From: Triatoma infestans
Lineage: Eukaryota > Arthropoda > Insecta > Hemiptera > Reduviidae
Length of the DNA: 64,000 bases
Reading direction: 5' to 3'
NCBI GenBank assembly: GCA_011037195.1
Contig: JAAEAF010002505.1
Coordinates: 62,001 to 126,000 of the forward strand
The translations under genes and the position numbers were made by a program. The first letter of the stretch is position 1; each line of letters starts with the position of its first letter. Shown here piece by piece: positions 47,397 to 56,735 of this stretch. The notes beneath the pieces were generated by a model that saw only the letters and a program-made list of their open reading frames with translations, did no database searches and was not told the DNA's origin.

Positions 47397-47639
47397 GACC
47401 ACCCGCAGATATGATTTGGCAAAACAATCTTAAAGAAGTAAAATGAACAATATTTAAAAACTATAAATAAATATATTGAAACCATAATGGTAAATGGAAC
47501 AGTAGTCTTACTGTTGTGAATGCAGCCACAAAAGCGAAACTAATGATTTTAAAAAAAGTAGAAGCGATAAGCAATACTAATGAGAGTTGAAAAAGCGGCT
47601 GGCTGTAGAGGAGGTATGTACCCACTAATAGGGAATATT

Positions 47640-47845
47640 CGAGCCGGCTGGGAGTGTGGGGGGAGAGTGGGCGAGAGAGAGAGATAGAGTAGAGGTTGCA
47701 TCATAAAAGAGGAACATAATTTAAAAAAAGAACATAACACTTATATATTAGTAGGAGATCTAGAGGAGTGTGTGAGGAAGAGAGAGTGTTAAGGAGAGAG
47801 AGAGAGAGAGAGGCGAGAGAAGGAAGAGAGAGAGAGTGGCGATGA
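47640..47845. repeat. GA-rich low-complexity region
   Basis: (GA)n blocks at about 47673-47690 and 47790-47840, with GGGGAGAGTGGG between. The minus-strand ORFs across it are Ser/Leu-rich translations of TC repeats and not genes. Confidence 0.7.
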
Positions 47846-48060
47846 CATGACAACAGTGTGACGAATCGTACATAGACCACATGCATATCTTGAACCGCTC
47901 ACATGGGTACACCGTCTTGCTGGTTTTATTTGTAGCCGACAATTACCATACACACATATACACACAATGTTGCTTGGACAAGTTATAACCATGCAAAATA
48001 CTCGGTTCAACATGGCATAATGATGCTATTGTGCGTCATTTTATTTGAGGTACTCTGTGT

Positions 48061-48187
48061 ATGAGAAAATCTCATGTAACGCAATCACATGACTTTCTCT
48101 TATTTGCAATCGTTACAATAATTACAGTTGACAAATAATTATTATCTTCAAACGTAGAATGTGTACTAAAGGTTTAGGTATCTTTAA
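48061..48187 (+). repeat. Family A repeat, 5' part of a copy interrupted by Harbinger
   Basis: 'aaaatctcatgtaacgcaat', 'cacatgactttctcttattt', 'cttcaaacgtagaatgtgta' then 'ctaaag', broken at TAA|GGCCTAGC. The other part of the copy is at 49025-49095. Confidence 0.68.
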
Positions 48188-48435
48188 GGCCTAGCGCCCA
48201 CTAGCAACTTCTTAATCACCGAAATAGAACATGTTACTTCTTATGGGAAAGCGTCCACTAGTGATTTTTTTTAGTTGCGGCAACTAAAAAATTGCAACAT
48301 GTTCGTTTTTGCGGGTGATGAGACCGTTGCCGGTGTAAATAGAACAAGCATGTTTAAACAGGCTCGCGCACACTGGCAATTGTTTAGTTGCTTTGACTTA
48401 TAATTTAGTCTCAGTTCAAGAAACCAACTACAAAG

Positions 48436-48603
48436 ATGTCGCTAGATACAGAATTATTTATATGTGAAATTCAAAAACGACCTGCATTATATAATACAAA
48501 ATTAAAAGAATATTCGGACAAAAATTTAAAACCAAATTTATGGATGGAATTGTGTGAAAAATTCATAGAAAATTCAATGAACTTGTGGATAAGGAAAAAA
48601 TGA
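48436..48603 (+). pseudogene. Harbinger accessory protein, MADF-like domain N-terminal fragment
   Basis: 55-codon ORF (too short for most tracks). It starts MSLDTELFICEIQKRPALYN and continues with KEYSDKNLKPNLWMELCEKF, which fits the first two helices of a MADF/Myb-SANT-like domain (LI..V..RP.LYD, Y.D...K...W..I). In Harbinger elements this second protein binds the subterminal DNA and helps move the transposase to the nucleus (known for the superfamily). It ends in a stop after WIRKK, so the rest of the domain is missing. Confidence 0.65.
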
Positions 48604-48667
48604 AAAAGTTAAGTCAAAAATTAAATTGTTTTATTCATTATACAGCAACTACATTACATTTTTCATA

Positions 48668-49024
48668 TTACCAGGAAACACAACCTTGGGGAGTTACCCC
48701 AAAACCTTGAATGTTGCTTCTTATTCCAATAGCAGGAATGCTTTCTAAAGGATATTCATACAGCGTGTCTGCAAAGTGTATTCCATCATGTTCTCTAACA
48801 TAATTGTGCAGCATGCAGCATGCTTTTATGATAGAATCGCTAAATTCAATACTAATACCGAGCGGCCTGTGAAATATCCGCCACTTGCTCGCTAAAATTC
48901 TAAAAATACATTCTATCATTCTGCGGGCTCTTGCTAATCTGTAATTAAATATTCGTTCTTTCATTGATAGATTTTTGCTGGGACAAGGTCGCAATACAAA
49001 CTGTGAAAGAGCAAATGCCAGCGG
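48668..49024 (-). pseudogene. Harbinger transposase, C-terminal part (DDE_Tnp_4 type)
   Basis: From about 49024 down: PLAFALSQFVLRPCPSKNLS, then MKERIFNYRLARARRMIECI, FRILASKWRIF, and IKACCMLHNYVRE. This matches the C-terminal series of Harbinger transposases (L..PY....L...E..FN..LSRAR..IE..FG.L..R.R, ACC.LHN), which holds the final catalytic Glu (RMIE). The ATG at 49126 is an accident: the first ~34 residues of that ORF come from family A. The two upstream catalytic Asp residues are missing, so it is inactive. Confidence 0.85.
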
Positions 49025-49095
49025 TTGATGAAAACTCAATTTCCAAAAATTCAACATGATTACACACACTCGTACTTCCTTTTCAAACGGAGAAG
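49025..49095 (+). repeat. Family A repeat, 3' part of the interrupted copy
   Basis: 'tgatgaaaactcaatttcca', 'aaaattcaacatgattacac' and 'acttccttttcaaacggaga': the normal 3' end of the family, directly abutting the Harbinger transposase remnant. It pairs with 48061-48187. Confidence 0.68.
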
Positions 49096-49103
49096 AAGAG
49101 AAA

Positions 49104-49790
49104 AAAAAAAATCTGGTGTGAAACAATCACAAGACTTTCTCTTATTCTAATTAATACAATCATGAAATTCTGTTTAAAAATGGCGACGTTACAATGTTTA
49201 GTTAGGCTGCACACAAAAATGGTGGTGGGGATTTTACATGAATACCTGAGCGGCCGTTTGTGGAGCACTTTATGTCAAAAGCAACTACAGCTTATGTAAA
49301 TTTAAATTTAAACTACCAGAGAGACTCCCATTACCGACAGTATTAATAACAAATAAAAGTTACACATTTCTGAGTAGAAAGGATTCCCGTTAAATAAATT
49401 CTAGTAATGGTTTTCGAGAAAATTCCAATAAACTCAAAAATCTGTTCTGTTAAATTTCACTTTCTTTATAACCGATTTTCTTCAAATTTTGTCTTCTATC
49501 AATGCTTCTAGTGTGTATTAATATTATGTATAGGTGATAAAACCATATATTATACTGAAGTGGTACTTTGGAGGAAAACAAAACTCACAGACCCACACAA
49601 ACAAAACAATTTCCCGGGAATGCTCCAAATAAAAGTGATAGGTACTTGTATGTGTGTGTATGTGGTTTACGGAAATCGTTAGATAACGTTTTCGACAATA
49701 TCACGAAAAACTAAGAAAAAAATTCAGTATAGATGCACTTTCGGTTGATGGATTTTGCCCAACATCTTCGACAAGTAAGAGAAGATAAAA
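49104..49790 (+). repeat. Family A repeat, plus, head-to-tail with the preceding copy
   Basis: Starts 'aaatctggtgtgaaacaatc', 'acaagactttctcttattct', 'aattaatacaatcatgaaat', 9 bp after the last copy. It continues with 'aatggttttcgagaaaattc', 'ccatatattatactgaagtg', 'gctccaaataaaagtgatag' and 'gcactttcggttgatggatt', ending 'acaagtaagagaagataaa'. The CA site and the final ~130 bp are missing. Confidence 0.75.
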
Positions 49791-50699
49791 ATGTAAGCAA
49801 AGCAGACCATCGCAGAAAAAAATCTATTAAGGAAATGTATCAATTGGAATTTTGAAAACATCAATCAGAGAATCAAATATATCCAGTGCTTGTTCTAAGA
49901 TTCCATCACATCTATTTACAATATGGAGAACAATAAAATTTGTTGACAGTTCATGAATTTGATTAAAATTCTTTTTTTTTTTTTTTACAACAGCGAGTCG
50001 TACATTATATTGTACACCACATTTCTTTTGATACAATATTCACATTTGAGCTTAGCTTCTGAACAGTATACATAATGTATAATACATATTCCTATATGTG
50101 TTTGGATACTGTCCAATGCATTATGTTTAAATGTACCGTACTGTTTAGTAAGTTTGATGTGCTTGTTTTCATTTTCTACTAACTTTGCATAAGGTTTTAT
50201 TGGTGTGTGGTGGGGGGATAGAGTAGATTTACTTTATTGCAGCCTGGAGCCAATCTGAAGGCAAGAAACGTCCGTCCCCCTGTAGGCACTATTATTATCA
50301 GGGTCTAGTGGTCCCCAGCTAAGGGCTCTGCGCGAGGATAAGGCGATTCTTGTTTTTTTTAATGTACAGTTACAACTGTAAATTATTAAAGAAGTTACAC
50401 TTGAATATTATTAAAGTGAAACATTCGTTATACTACTTTCTGCGATTCCATATAGTTGTATTGATTGATTTACTAATAAATAAAGTATTCTGAATATTAT
50501 TTGGAATTAAGAACCTTATATTAGATTAGATACTTTATTGCTTTACGAGATTAAATTTTCTTTTAGCAAGAAGTTTGATAGTTATAGAATATTATATTAA
50601 ATAGTTACAGACTATTAAATAATATAAAAATAATACATACAAGTATAAAAAATTTTGTATACACCATATTCTTATTATTATTAGTATACCTTATTTTTA

Positions 50700-50930
50700 T
50701 ATACACACAGAAATTATATGCTTTCAAACTATAAGAAAATTGACATAATTATATACAACCAACAAGTTTGAGTAACAAGTAACAGAAACATTACGTTGAA
50801 GTGAACTCTCTACACGAACTTGGTTAATTTGCTCTGACGATGGATGAAAATCCGAAACCGGTCAGGAAGAACATAAATATGCATGCTACGACGGATAAAA
50901 TACCAGATAAAGAAAATATTTTATTTTTTC
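50700..50930 (+). repeat. Repeat with CTGACGA...CGAAACCGGTCAGG motif (copy 2)
   Basis: 'tatacaaccaacaagtttga', 'gtaacagaaacattacgttg', 'tctctacacgaacttggtta', 'atttgctctgacgatggatg', 'aaaatccgaaaccggtcagg' and 'acgacggataaaatacc' follow the same order as 55258-55427. Only the right arm is here; the left inverted arm of the 55-kb copy is absent. Confidence 0.7.
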
Positions 50931-51057
50931 TATTACATAATAATAATAATAATAACTACGTTTATTCATTTAATATAAATGCTCTGAATTTTAGTGCTGC
51001 GATTGTATAAAAATAATCAGAGCTATTTCCGTAATAGCCTGCTTCTTTTTGTGGTCA

Positions 51058-51090
51058 TCGTTTGGCTTCGGGCGTTCGCCCATCATCAGA
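51058..51090 (-). repeat. CTGATGA-hairpin-GAAG motif
   Basis: Minus strand: CTGATGATGGGCG, AA, CGCCCGAAGCCAAACG. A GGGCG/CGCCC hairpin (2-nt loop) sits between CTGATGA and GAAG. Same architecture as the motifs at 18163-18202 and 55354-55385, in a different sequence context. Confidence 0.45.
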
Positions 51091-51279
51091 TATAAATATA
51101 TAATAAAATAATATTTATTGTCAGATATTTACATATTTACAATGCAAGATTCTATGTGTACCAGATTTTCATCTTTACCACTTAACCAAATTCTCTATCA
51201 CATAGTATGTATGAGATACATATAATATATGTACATATATAATACATGTGCGATATACACATAATATGTACTCGTATAT

Positions 51280-52490
51280 AATTCACAGTGTGGTGCTGGG
51301 AAAAATGACAAGGAAAAACCCAGCTCTATAGTAGTCTCTATATTGATGAGGTGGGCATATTATATTTTTAATTCTCTTGTGTTTAAAATGACAATTTGTA
51401 TTGTAACATCCTATGTTTTTGGTTGTGTTATTTTCACTATAAGCTGTACTAAGAAAGAAAGTTGTACATATTTCCTTTAACAATTCTTTTATAAATTCCA
51501 TTTTTGTTTCTTCGTGCAAGAGTTTAATTGGGGTGATCTGGGAGCATCAATGGCAAACCTTAAAAACTTATTTTGTAAACATTGCAATTTCTTTAGGTTG
51601 GTCTCACTCATTATACTCCAACATGGAGCAGCATAGGTAAGCACAGGTCTGACCAGAATCTTGTACAACAGTATCTTATTGCCAACATTCAGTGTAGAAT
51701 GTCTATTTAGGAGAGGGAACAGTTGGAGTACTCATACTCCAAGCTATGCTTCGTTGAACTATTGTCTTTATGTGTGGAGTAAATGTTAATGATTTGTCTA
51801 ATGTGACCTCCAAGTACTTGACACTGGAGGCCCATTCTATTGGTCTGTTAGCTATAGTTATCTGTTTCCCTTAAGTCGGTCGTCTTTTTGTGAAAAATAT
51901 TGCTTGGATTTTTTCTGTACTTATTTTAATTTTCCATTTATGGAAGTATTTTAATAGCTTAAGGAGATTCTGTGTCAGTCTGTTAGTGATTGTGTCCGTT
52001 CGCCAAGACGACACATACAAGGCTGTGTCGTCTGCGAAGAGGGACAACAAAACATTGTCTTTAACTGGTATGTCATTAAGGAAAATAGTGAAAAGTACCG
52101 GTCCAAGGACAGAACCCTGAGGAACTCCTGACACTAGACCCCTTCGGTCGAGAGAATATCACTTACTTGGACCTGGAAGGTAACATTGTACCAGACTCAC
52201 AACATAAGCCGGAAAACCGTAAGTTATCATTTTATAGAGAAGGCCTACATGCCATACGGTATCGAAGGCCTTCTCTATGTCTAATAACAACATACCGGTA
52301 TGTTTTCTTTCGTTGAACTTCTCAGTAATATTGTCAACCAGTCCAGCCAACTGCCCTGTGGCAGAATGACCCTTCCGGAAACCAAATGTTATCATCAGGA
52401 TGCATTTGTCAAACACTGTGATAATATAGAGATTTGCATAGAGCAAATTTAGTTGATACACTCGGAAAATATCTCTGATATCTTTCATTG
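51280..52490 (-). pseudogene. Jockey-clade non-LTR element, RT to C-terminus
   Basis: Minus-strand pieces in order: FGFRKGHSATGQLAGLVDNI and LLLDIEKAFDTVWHVGLL (52488-52159, first catalytic Asp), then [20 protein letters not shown] and [12 protein letters not shown] (52134-51871, catalytic FADD), then IEWASSVKYLEVTLDKSLTF, 'LLNRHSTLNVGNKILLYKIL', 'VRPVLTYAAPCWS' (51870-51540), and FKHKRIKNII to the end (51519-51283). This covers RT fingers/palm to the usual Jockey end. At least three frame changes are needed and the 5' half of the RT and the endonuclease are missing. Confidence 0.85.
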
Positions 52491-53374
52491 CACACTCTAA
52501 ATTACCCTAATCTGGAGATAATTCTTCTCCTAAACCTAACGAACTTATATTCCTATAGAACTGTATTAACTTTTGAATTTTTTAGCTCCTTCACAACATC
52601 TAGTGAGACGAAATGAATATTGTACTATTAAATGAGATTCGCTAAACAACTTATCTATTATTGAGTAACTATTTTCCTCTATAATTCTTGCACCCCCACT
52701 GCTATTAGTTTTTCTTTTAACTGTGTGAATCGGCTGTAGCACAATTTAATACTAGGCCACTTATCTAAACTCCGGCATCTCGCTAACAAACTTTCGGCAA
52801 TCTGTAGGCTGGCATATTATTGAGAAACTTTATTCAGCCATAAAAACATATTCAACATTAATATGCTTATAGGACCTATATTATATAAAATGGCAGTTTA
52901 GGAGAGAGGTATGCTTAACCGCACAACTTCCATTTGCTGGGAAATATGTTTCCTACATAGACAACTTATATTTCTGATTTTCAATGGATGTAGTAGATTC
53001 TTGAGGAATTTGGTCAGTTTAAATAAAACAAAAATATTAATCCACATTAAAGCATTGATTAAATTCCAACGATTATCTTGTAATGGAACGATTATTTGTG
53101 GAATCCATGGAATTATGGTATGGCATTCATTATTATATTTTATTGTAGAAAAAACTCAGGTATGCAGGTACACATGATACAAATTATTGTTAATTTCACC
53201 TTTTTTGTGTCATAAAAGTTGTGTGTTTGTTGTTTTCTGGTTAGTCATTGGTATTTGCTTTTGTTATTTTGTAGCCCTGATGATACCTTAATATAAGACG
53301 ATACGTTGAAGAAGTAAAGTTTGTTTTATTTAAACTGACCAAATTCCTCAAGAATCTATATCCATTGTAAACTT
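52491..53374. other. AT-rich non-coding DNA
   Basis: No gene recognised. 52985-53015 and 53325-53365 share inverted phrases (TAGATTCTTGAGGAATTTGG / CAAATTCCTCAAGAATCTA) about 330 bp apart, so 52985-53365 may be an inverted-repeat element; 53278-53310 within it has 'ctgatgataccttaat'. Confidence 0.45.
52988..53366. mobile_element. Possible inverted-repeat (MITE-like) element
   Basis: Left arm 'ggatgtagtagattcttgag', 'gaatttggtcagtttaaata' near 52986-53025 and right arm 'ttatttaaactgaccaaatt', 'cctcaagaatctatatccat' near 53326-53366 are reverse complements with few differences, about 40 bp each. The interior has no accepted ORF. It carries a weak CTGATGA motif close to the right arm. Family unknown. 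Confidence 0.65.
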
Positions 53375-54160
53375 ATTGGTCAAAATATTAACGCTGATTT
53401 CATTTAAACTTGCTATGCTATCTCCAAACCATAAATATCAATTTTATTTGAAACATTTTCCAGGGAAAAATGATTTTTTGGGGGGATCCTGGGGGAAAGT
53501 AACGCTAAGCTTCCCTCTAAAATACCATTTCAGTATAGTATATTGTCTTCACCTCCTACATGATATTAATAAAAATTAGAAGCATCGATTGAATTTTAAA
53601 TTGGTACAAAATCGGTTTACCGGAACTGCTATTTTACAGAATAGGTTTTTGAGTTTGTTTTTTTTTTAATTTTCTCGAAACAATATCTTTCAACGATTAT
53701 CTTGAAATGCTGCTGCATAGATAGAACCCTATCAATTTTATTTGAAACATTTTTCTGAAAAATTGGTTTTAAATGGTTCCGAGGAATCAATAGACGTTAA
53801 AATTCAAATGTTGTGTTTGTTCATTATTGGCGCCCTCTACAGTGTATTCCGTTATCTACCTGCCACTGTTGGCATTGTCTCCCCACTACCTGGATATTCT
53901 TCTTCTTCTTTAATGGCGCTACAACTCATGAAGAGTCTTGGTCTCCTCAAGACGGGCCCGCCAGGCGTCTCTTTCCTGCGCTGCCGCCCTCCATTTCCGG
54001 AATCCGTTCAAATATCGCCAGGGTTCGTTCATCTGAGTACCACCTATGTACTTGTATTTAGTTAGGACATATGAGCAATATTTAAAGAAAAATGTCGATT
54101 TATATATAACTATATTAAAAGAGAAATTCGTGTGAGTGTTTCACACCATTGTGAGTGTTT
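53375..54160 (-). repeat. Family A repeat, minus orientation, with a nested SINE-like insert
   Basis: 'caattttatttgaaacattt', 'agtaacgctaagcttccctc', 'accatttcagtatagtatat', 'attagaagcatcgattgaat', 'cggtttaccggaactgcta', a second 'caattttatttgaaacattt' (53735), then, after the insert at 53897-54060, 'aagagaaattcgtgtgagtg' and 'tttcacaccattg'. The 3' part of the family is missing on the left. Confidence 0.74.
53897..54060 (-). mobile_element. Short GAA-tailed SINE/RTE-type 3' element
   Basis: On the plus strand it starts TTCTTCTTCTTC and then 'tggcgctacaactcatgaag', 'agtcttggtctcctcaagac' and 'ccaggcgtctctttcctgcg'. This is the reverse of a GAA-tailed short element whose text (GGCGCTACAAC, CTTGG.CTCCTCAAGAC) I recognise from many arthropod genomes. 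It is GC-rich and interrupts a family A copy. Exact ends uncertain. Confidence 0.6.
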
Positions 54161-54949
54161 GTTCTGTCACTCAGAGGACCTCAATGTATTTACGCCAATA
54201 AGAGATAGTAAAAAGAATGAAAAAGATTCCAAAAAGAAATATTCAATTTAATTTAAAACAGTTTTTAGACTCTCTATACTGCATAATACATAAATCAAGA
54301 AACTGTAGAAATTAATTTGGATTTTAGAGTTAAGCAAACCCACTCCCCCACTATAAAGTAAACAAAAAAAGATCTTAACCAGATAGGAGTGTTACAACAT
54401 AAACAAGAGTTAGAATTGAATTTCTAAAGTGGAGTTATAAATTTTAGTTAAATATTTTATATTAATAAACAAAATTAGTTTTCTAGTAAAAGTTTTTCCT
54501 GTAGTAACAGTGCCATGGGTTTTCCCGCCCCGCTCTCACTGCATTTAGCGGTTGGAAAACTCTCCAGTAGAAGAGAAAGAGAGGTATCTGTTTACTGATT
54601 GCTGAAAAACACTTCACGCTGCGTAATTTCTCCACTGCTAATTCAAGCTTGTGCCACAATAAAGTTTTAGTTTTATCTTGCCCTCTCTCAATCCCGACAA
54701 TTAACTATAAACTTCTCTCAGTGGGCTTTAAATACTTTAATTGAAAATATTTATTCCGTGCAATCTAATTTACACTTAACTTACTTACTGTTTAAACTGT
54801 TATTCTATAATTAGTGCCGAACTTGCTATTATAACAAAAAAAATAGTCATCGGATTAGAATATTGGGAAGAATAGCTGATACTTAATTTAAGGTCTTCCA
54901 ACTAATTCGACCGCCTTGATTTCTTCTTAATCTTACATTTCTATCCCAA
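54161..54949. other. AT-rich non-coding DNA
   Basis: No gene recognised. 54510-54560 is GC-richer (GTTTTCCCGCCCCGCTCTCA) followed by GA-rich text and 'cacaataaagttttag', a polyadenylation-like signal; an LTR-like end is possible but has no partner in the window. Confidence 0.35.
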
Positions 54950-55675
54950 AAATCTGGTATGAAACACTGACACGACTTCCTCTTGCTGCAGTTTACAGAG
55001 TTGCAATTGACAAATTTTCTTCAAACTTATAATTTTGATTTGGAACCTGTGGATGGATCCGCATTGCTGGATACATCTCGTGTTTTATAGATCGCAGCAT
55101 GCATATTTCATTTGTTCCTGACCGGTTTCGGATTTAGAGCAAATTCACCAAGTTCGTATAGAGAGTTCATATAAGGTTATGTTACTATGTGTGTGTGTTT
55201 AAGGACAAAATGGAATTATTTAACACACAAACATAGTAATATAATCTTATAACCACCCGCACATATATACAACCAACAAACCCAATAAGTGTGAGTGTAA
55301 CAGAAACATTACGTAGAAGTGCAATCTCTCTACACAAACTTGGTGAATTTGCTCTGACGGTGGATGAAAACCCGAAACCGGTCAGGAACATTATAAATAT
55401 GACAGATAAACGACGGATAAAACACTAAATTATAATTTTTTACTAAATGTTTTAATGTCTTTAGTTTTAAACCAATGCGGGAGGATCTTTAATAAAATTA
55501 CTATTTGGAGAAAAGCATAACCTTGAGATATTTTGTTAACACATTAAAACACACACACACAGACAAATCATTTTGTCAGACTCAAGGGACCGCAAAACTT
55601 ATATTTCCGATAAAAACTCGATTTCGAAAATTTGACATGATCGCAATACTTCCTCTGACAGCAGTAAGAGAAAGT
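54950..55675 (+). repeat. Family A repeat, plus orientation, with nested inverted-repeat element
   Basis: Left part 54950-55036: 'aaaaatctggtatgaaacac', 'tgacacgacttcctcttgct', 'gacaaattttcttcaaactt'. Right part 55430-55675: 'attttttactaaatgtttta', (CA)n at 55549-55562, 'gactcaagggaccgcaaaac', 'tatttccgataaaaactcga', 'catgatcgcaatacttcctc', 'gacagcagtaagagaaagta'. The middle of the family is deleted. The insert is at 55037-55429. Confidence 0.76.
55037..55429. mobile_element. Inverted-repeat element carrying the CTGACGG...CGAAACCGGTCAGG motif
   Basis: Left arm 55080-55165 (GTGTTTTATAGATCGCAGCA ... GTTCCTGACCGGTTTCGGAT ... GCAAATTCACCAAGTTCG) is the inverse of the right arm 55326-55425 (ACAAACTTGGTGAATTTGCT ... 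CCGAAACCGGTCAGGAAC ... GACGGATAAAACAC). It is flanked by the 10-bp direct repeat TTATAATTTT (55027-55036 and 55430-55439) where the family A copy is split, so the insertion boundaries are clear. No ORF. A related right arm is at 50700-50930. Confidence 0.78.
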
Positions 55676-55704
55676 AATAAAAAGAAATTTTGATATTTAT
55701 CAAA

Positions 55705-56735
55705 ATAAGAGCAAAAATCTGGTACAAAAACGTTTTCTCGCGCAGATTTTATTACAGTTAAATTGACACATTTTCTTTAATCTTGGGAATTTTTACTAAA
55801 CTATAGTTGGCCTTAATAATGCATATGGATATGACGATATGAGTGATAGGGATTCATAATAACACTAATTATTATTATTAGTCAAAATAGGGGAGGGTAA
55901 TCTAACTCTGAGCTATCCAAAACCTCTCTGGGCCCATATAGCTACTCTAAAGAACAATAACAACTTACAGATCTAGAACAAGAATCCAGACCCGGTCTAA
56001 CCCACCTAAGGTTCACCATAGTCCGAACAAATCGCACTATAACCTTAAAGAGAAAAAATAGCCTCTCCCATTGGCATTCTGTGTTCTGACCAAATATCCT
56101 GAACCTAATTTGCTCACAACCTAAGCTCTGTCATTAGATGGATTGGATGACTCAAACCACAATGACCTGTAAGCGATCCGACCAGATGCCTGGCCTGAGA
56201 GAAGTCCGTGAAAGACATAGCAACATATCTCCATTTCCGTCCTGTCCGGATCGCCAATGAGCATCTTAGACTGCTGATAACCAATTGAGTTCATTCATAG
56301 GGATTAATGTGAAGCCGTCCATGCTTAAAATAGACAAAATTGTGCCCTAAGCCAACAGCAGGCTCAGGACCTGCTCAGGAATAAAGGGCTAAGAAATACG
56401 CCTAATTTGGCCAACCTAACCACCTCCTGAATCCCAGACTTCAACTACATCCTTTTGAAAGAGGATAATTCTTCCAGTCTTTTGTAACATTCTAATACTA
56501 ATTTAGAGGTGAAGACACAAAATTCAGTGCCTTCAACGCAACCTGGCCATCCGAACAGAAAACCAAACTTTTTTTAGGTTAAGTAACAGCTTATCCGAGG
56601 CACATCGAAGTATAGAATATAATTTTTTTGTACTCAAAGGACTTTAAGACTTATTTTTGGTGAAAAAAAAATCAGTTTTAAAGTTTAACACGACCATAAT
56701 ACTTCTCTTTTCCTAAAAAGAGAAATTAAAATTAT
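55705..56735 (+). repeat. Family A repeat, plus, second of a pair, split by an I-clade LINE end
   Basis: Left part 55705-55860: 'gcaaaaatctggtacaaaaa', 'cattttctttaatcttggga', 'atttttactaaactatagtt'. Right part 56600-56735: 'tttttttgtactcaaaggac', 'tttaagacttatttttggtg', 'aagtttaacacgaccataat', 'acttctcttttcctaaaaag', 'agaaatt'. About 30 bp after the previous copy. Confidence 0.72.
55868..56572 (-). pseudogene. I-clade-like non-LTR retrotransposon 3' end (second copy)
   Basis: Homologous over its whole length with 1433-2160: 'cccatatagctactctaaag', 'cccacctaaggttcaccata', 'cctgaacctaatttgctcac', 'atgagcatcttagactgctg', 'ttcaacgcaacctggccatc'. The (TAA)n tail is at about 55868-55881 (plus strand TTATTATTATTAG). 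The coding part is more damaged than in the first copy. It is inserted in a family A copy. Confidence 0.72.

Larger units (their letters stand above)
48188..49024. mobile_element. PIF/Harbinger DNA transposon remnant, two convergent ORFs
   Basis: The left end starts GGCCTAGCGCCCACTAGCAA right after a TAA trinucleotide (Harbinger uses TWA target sites). Then come a MADF-like ORF on plus (48436-48603) and a transposase C-terminus on minus (49024-48668), tail to tail with only ~65 bp between. This two-gene plan is characteristic of PIF/Harbinger. The right end, with most of the transposase and the second TIR, is gone. Subterminal repeats: GCGCCCACTAGCAAC (48194), GCGTCCACTAGTGAT (48251) and GCGCACACTGGCAAT (48366), plus the palindrome TTAGTTGC-G-GCAACTAA at 48271-48287. 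Confidence 0.82.
49791..51279. other. AT-rich non-coding DNA with small motif-bearing repeats
   Basis: Holds a T-rich run (49968-49986), a GC-richer patch at 50215-50345 (unassigned), and the elements at 50700-50930 and 51055-51095 described separately. No gene recognised. Confidence 0.4.

Noticed and set aside
47549..48013. Overlapping minus-strand ORFs rich in Ser and Leu
   Set aside because: Translations of GA/TC repeats.
55326..55429. Active hammerhead ribozyme
   Set aside because: CUGA and GAAA boxes are present but the invariant 10.1-11.1 G-C pair is missing and the second base of the GA box is changed (CTGACGG); kept only as a motif finding.
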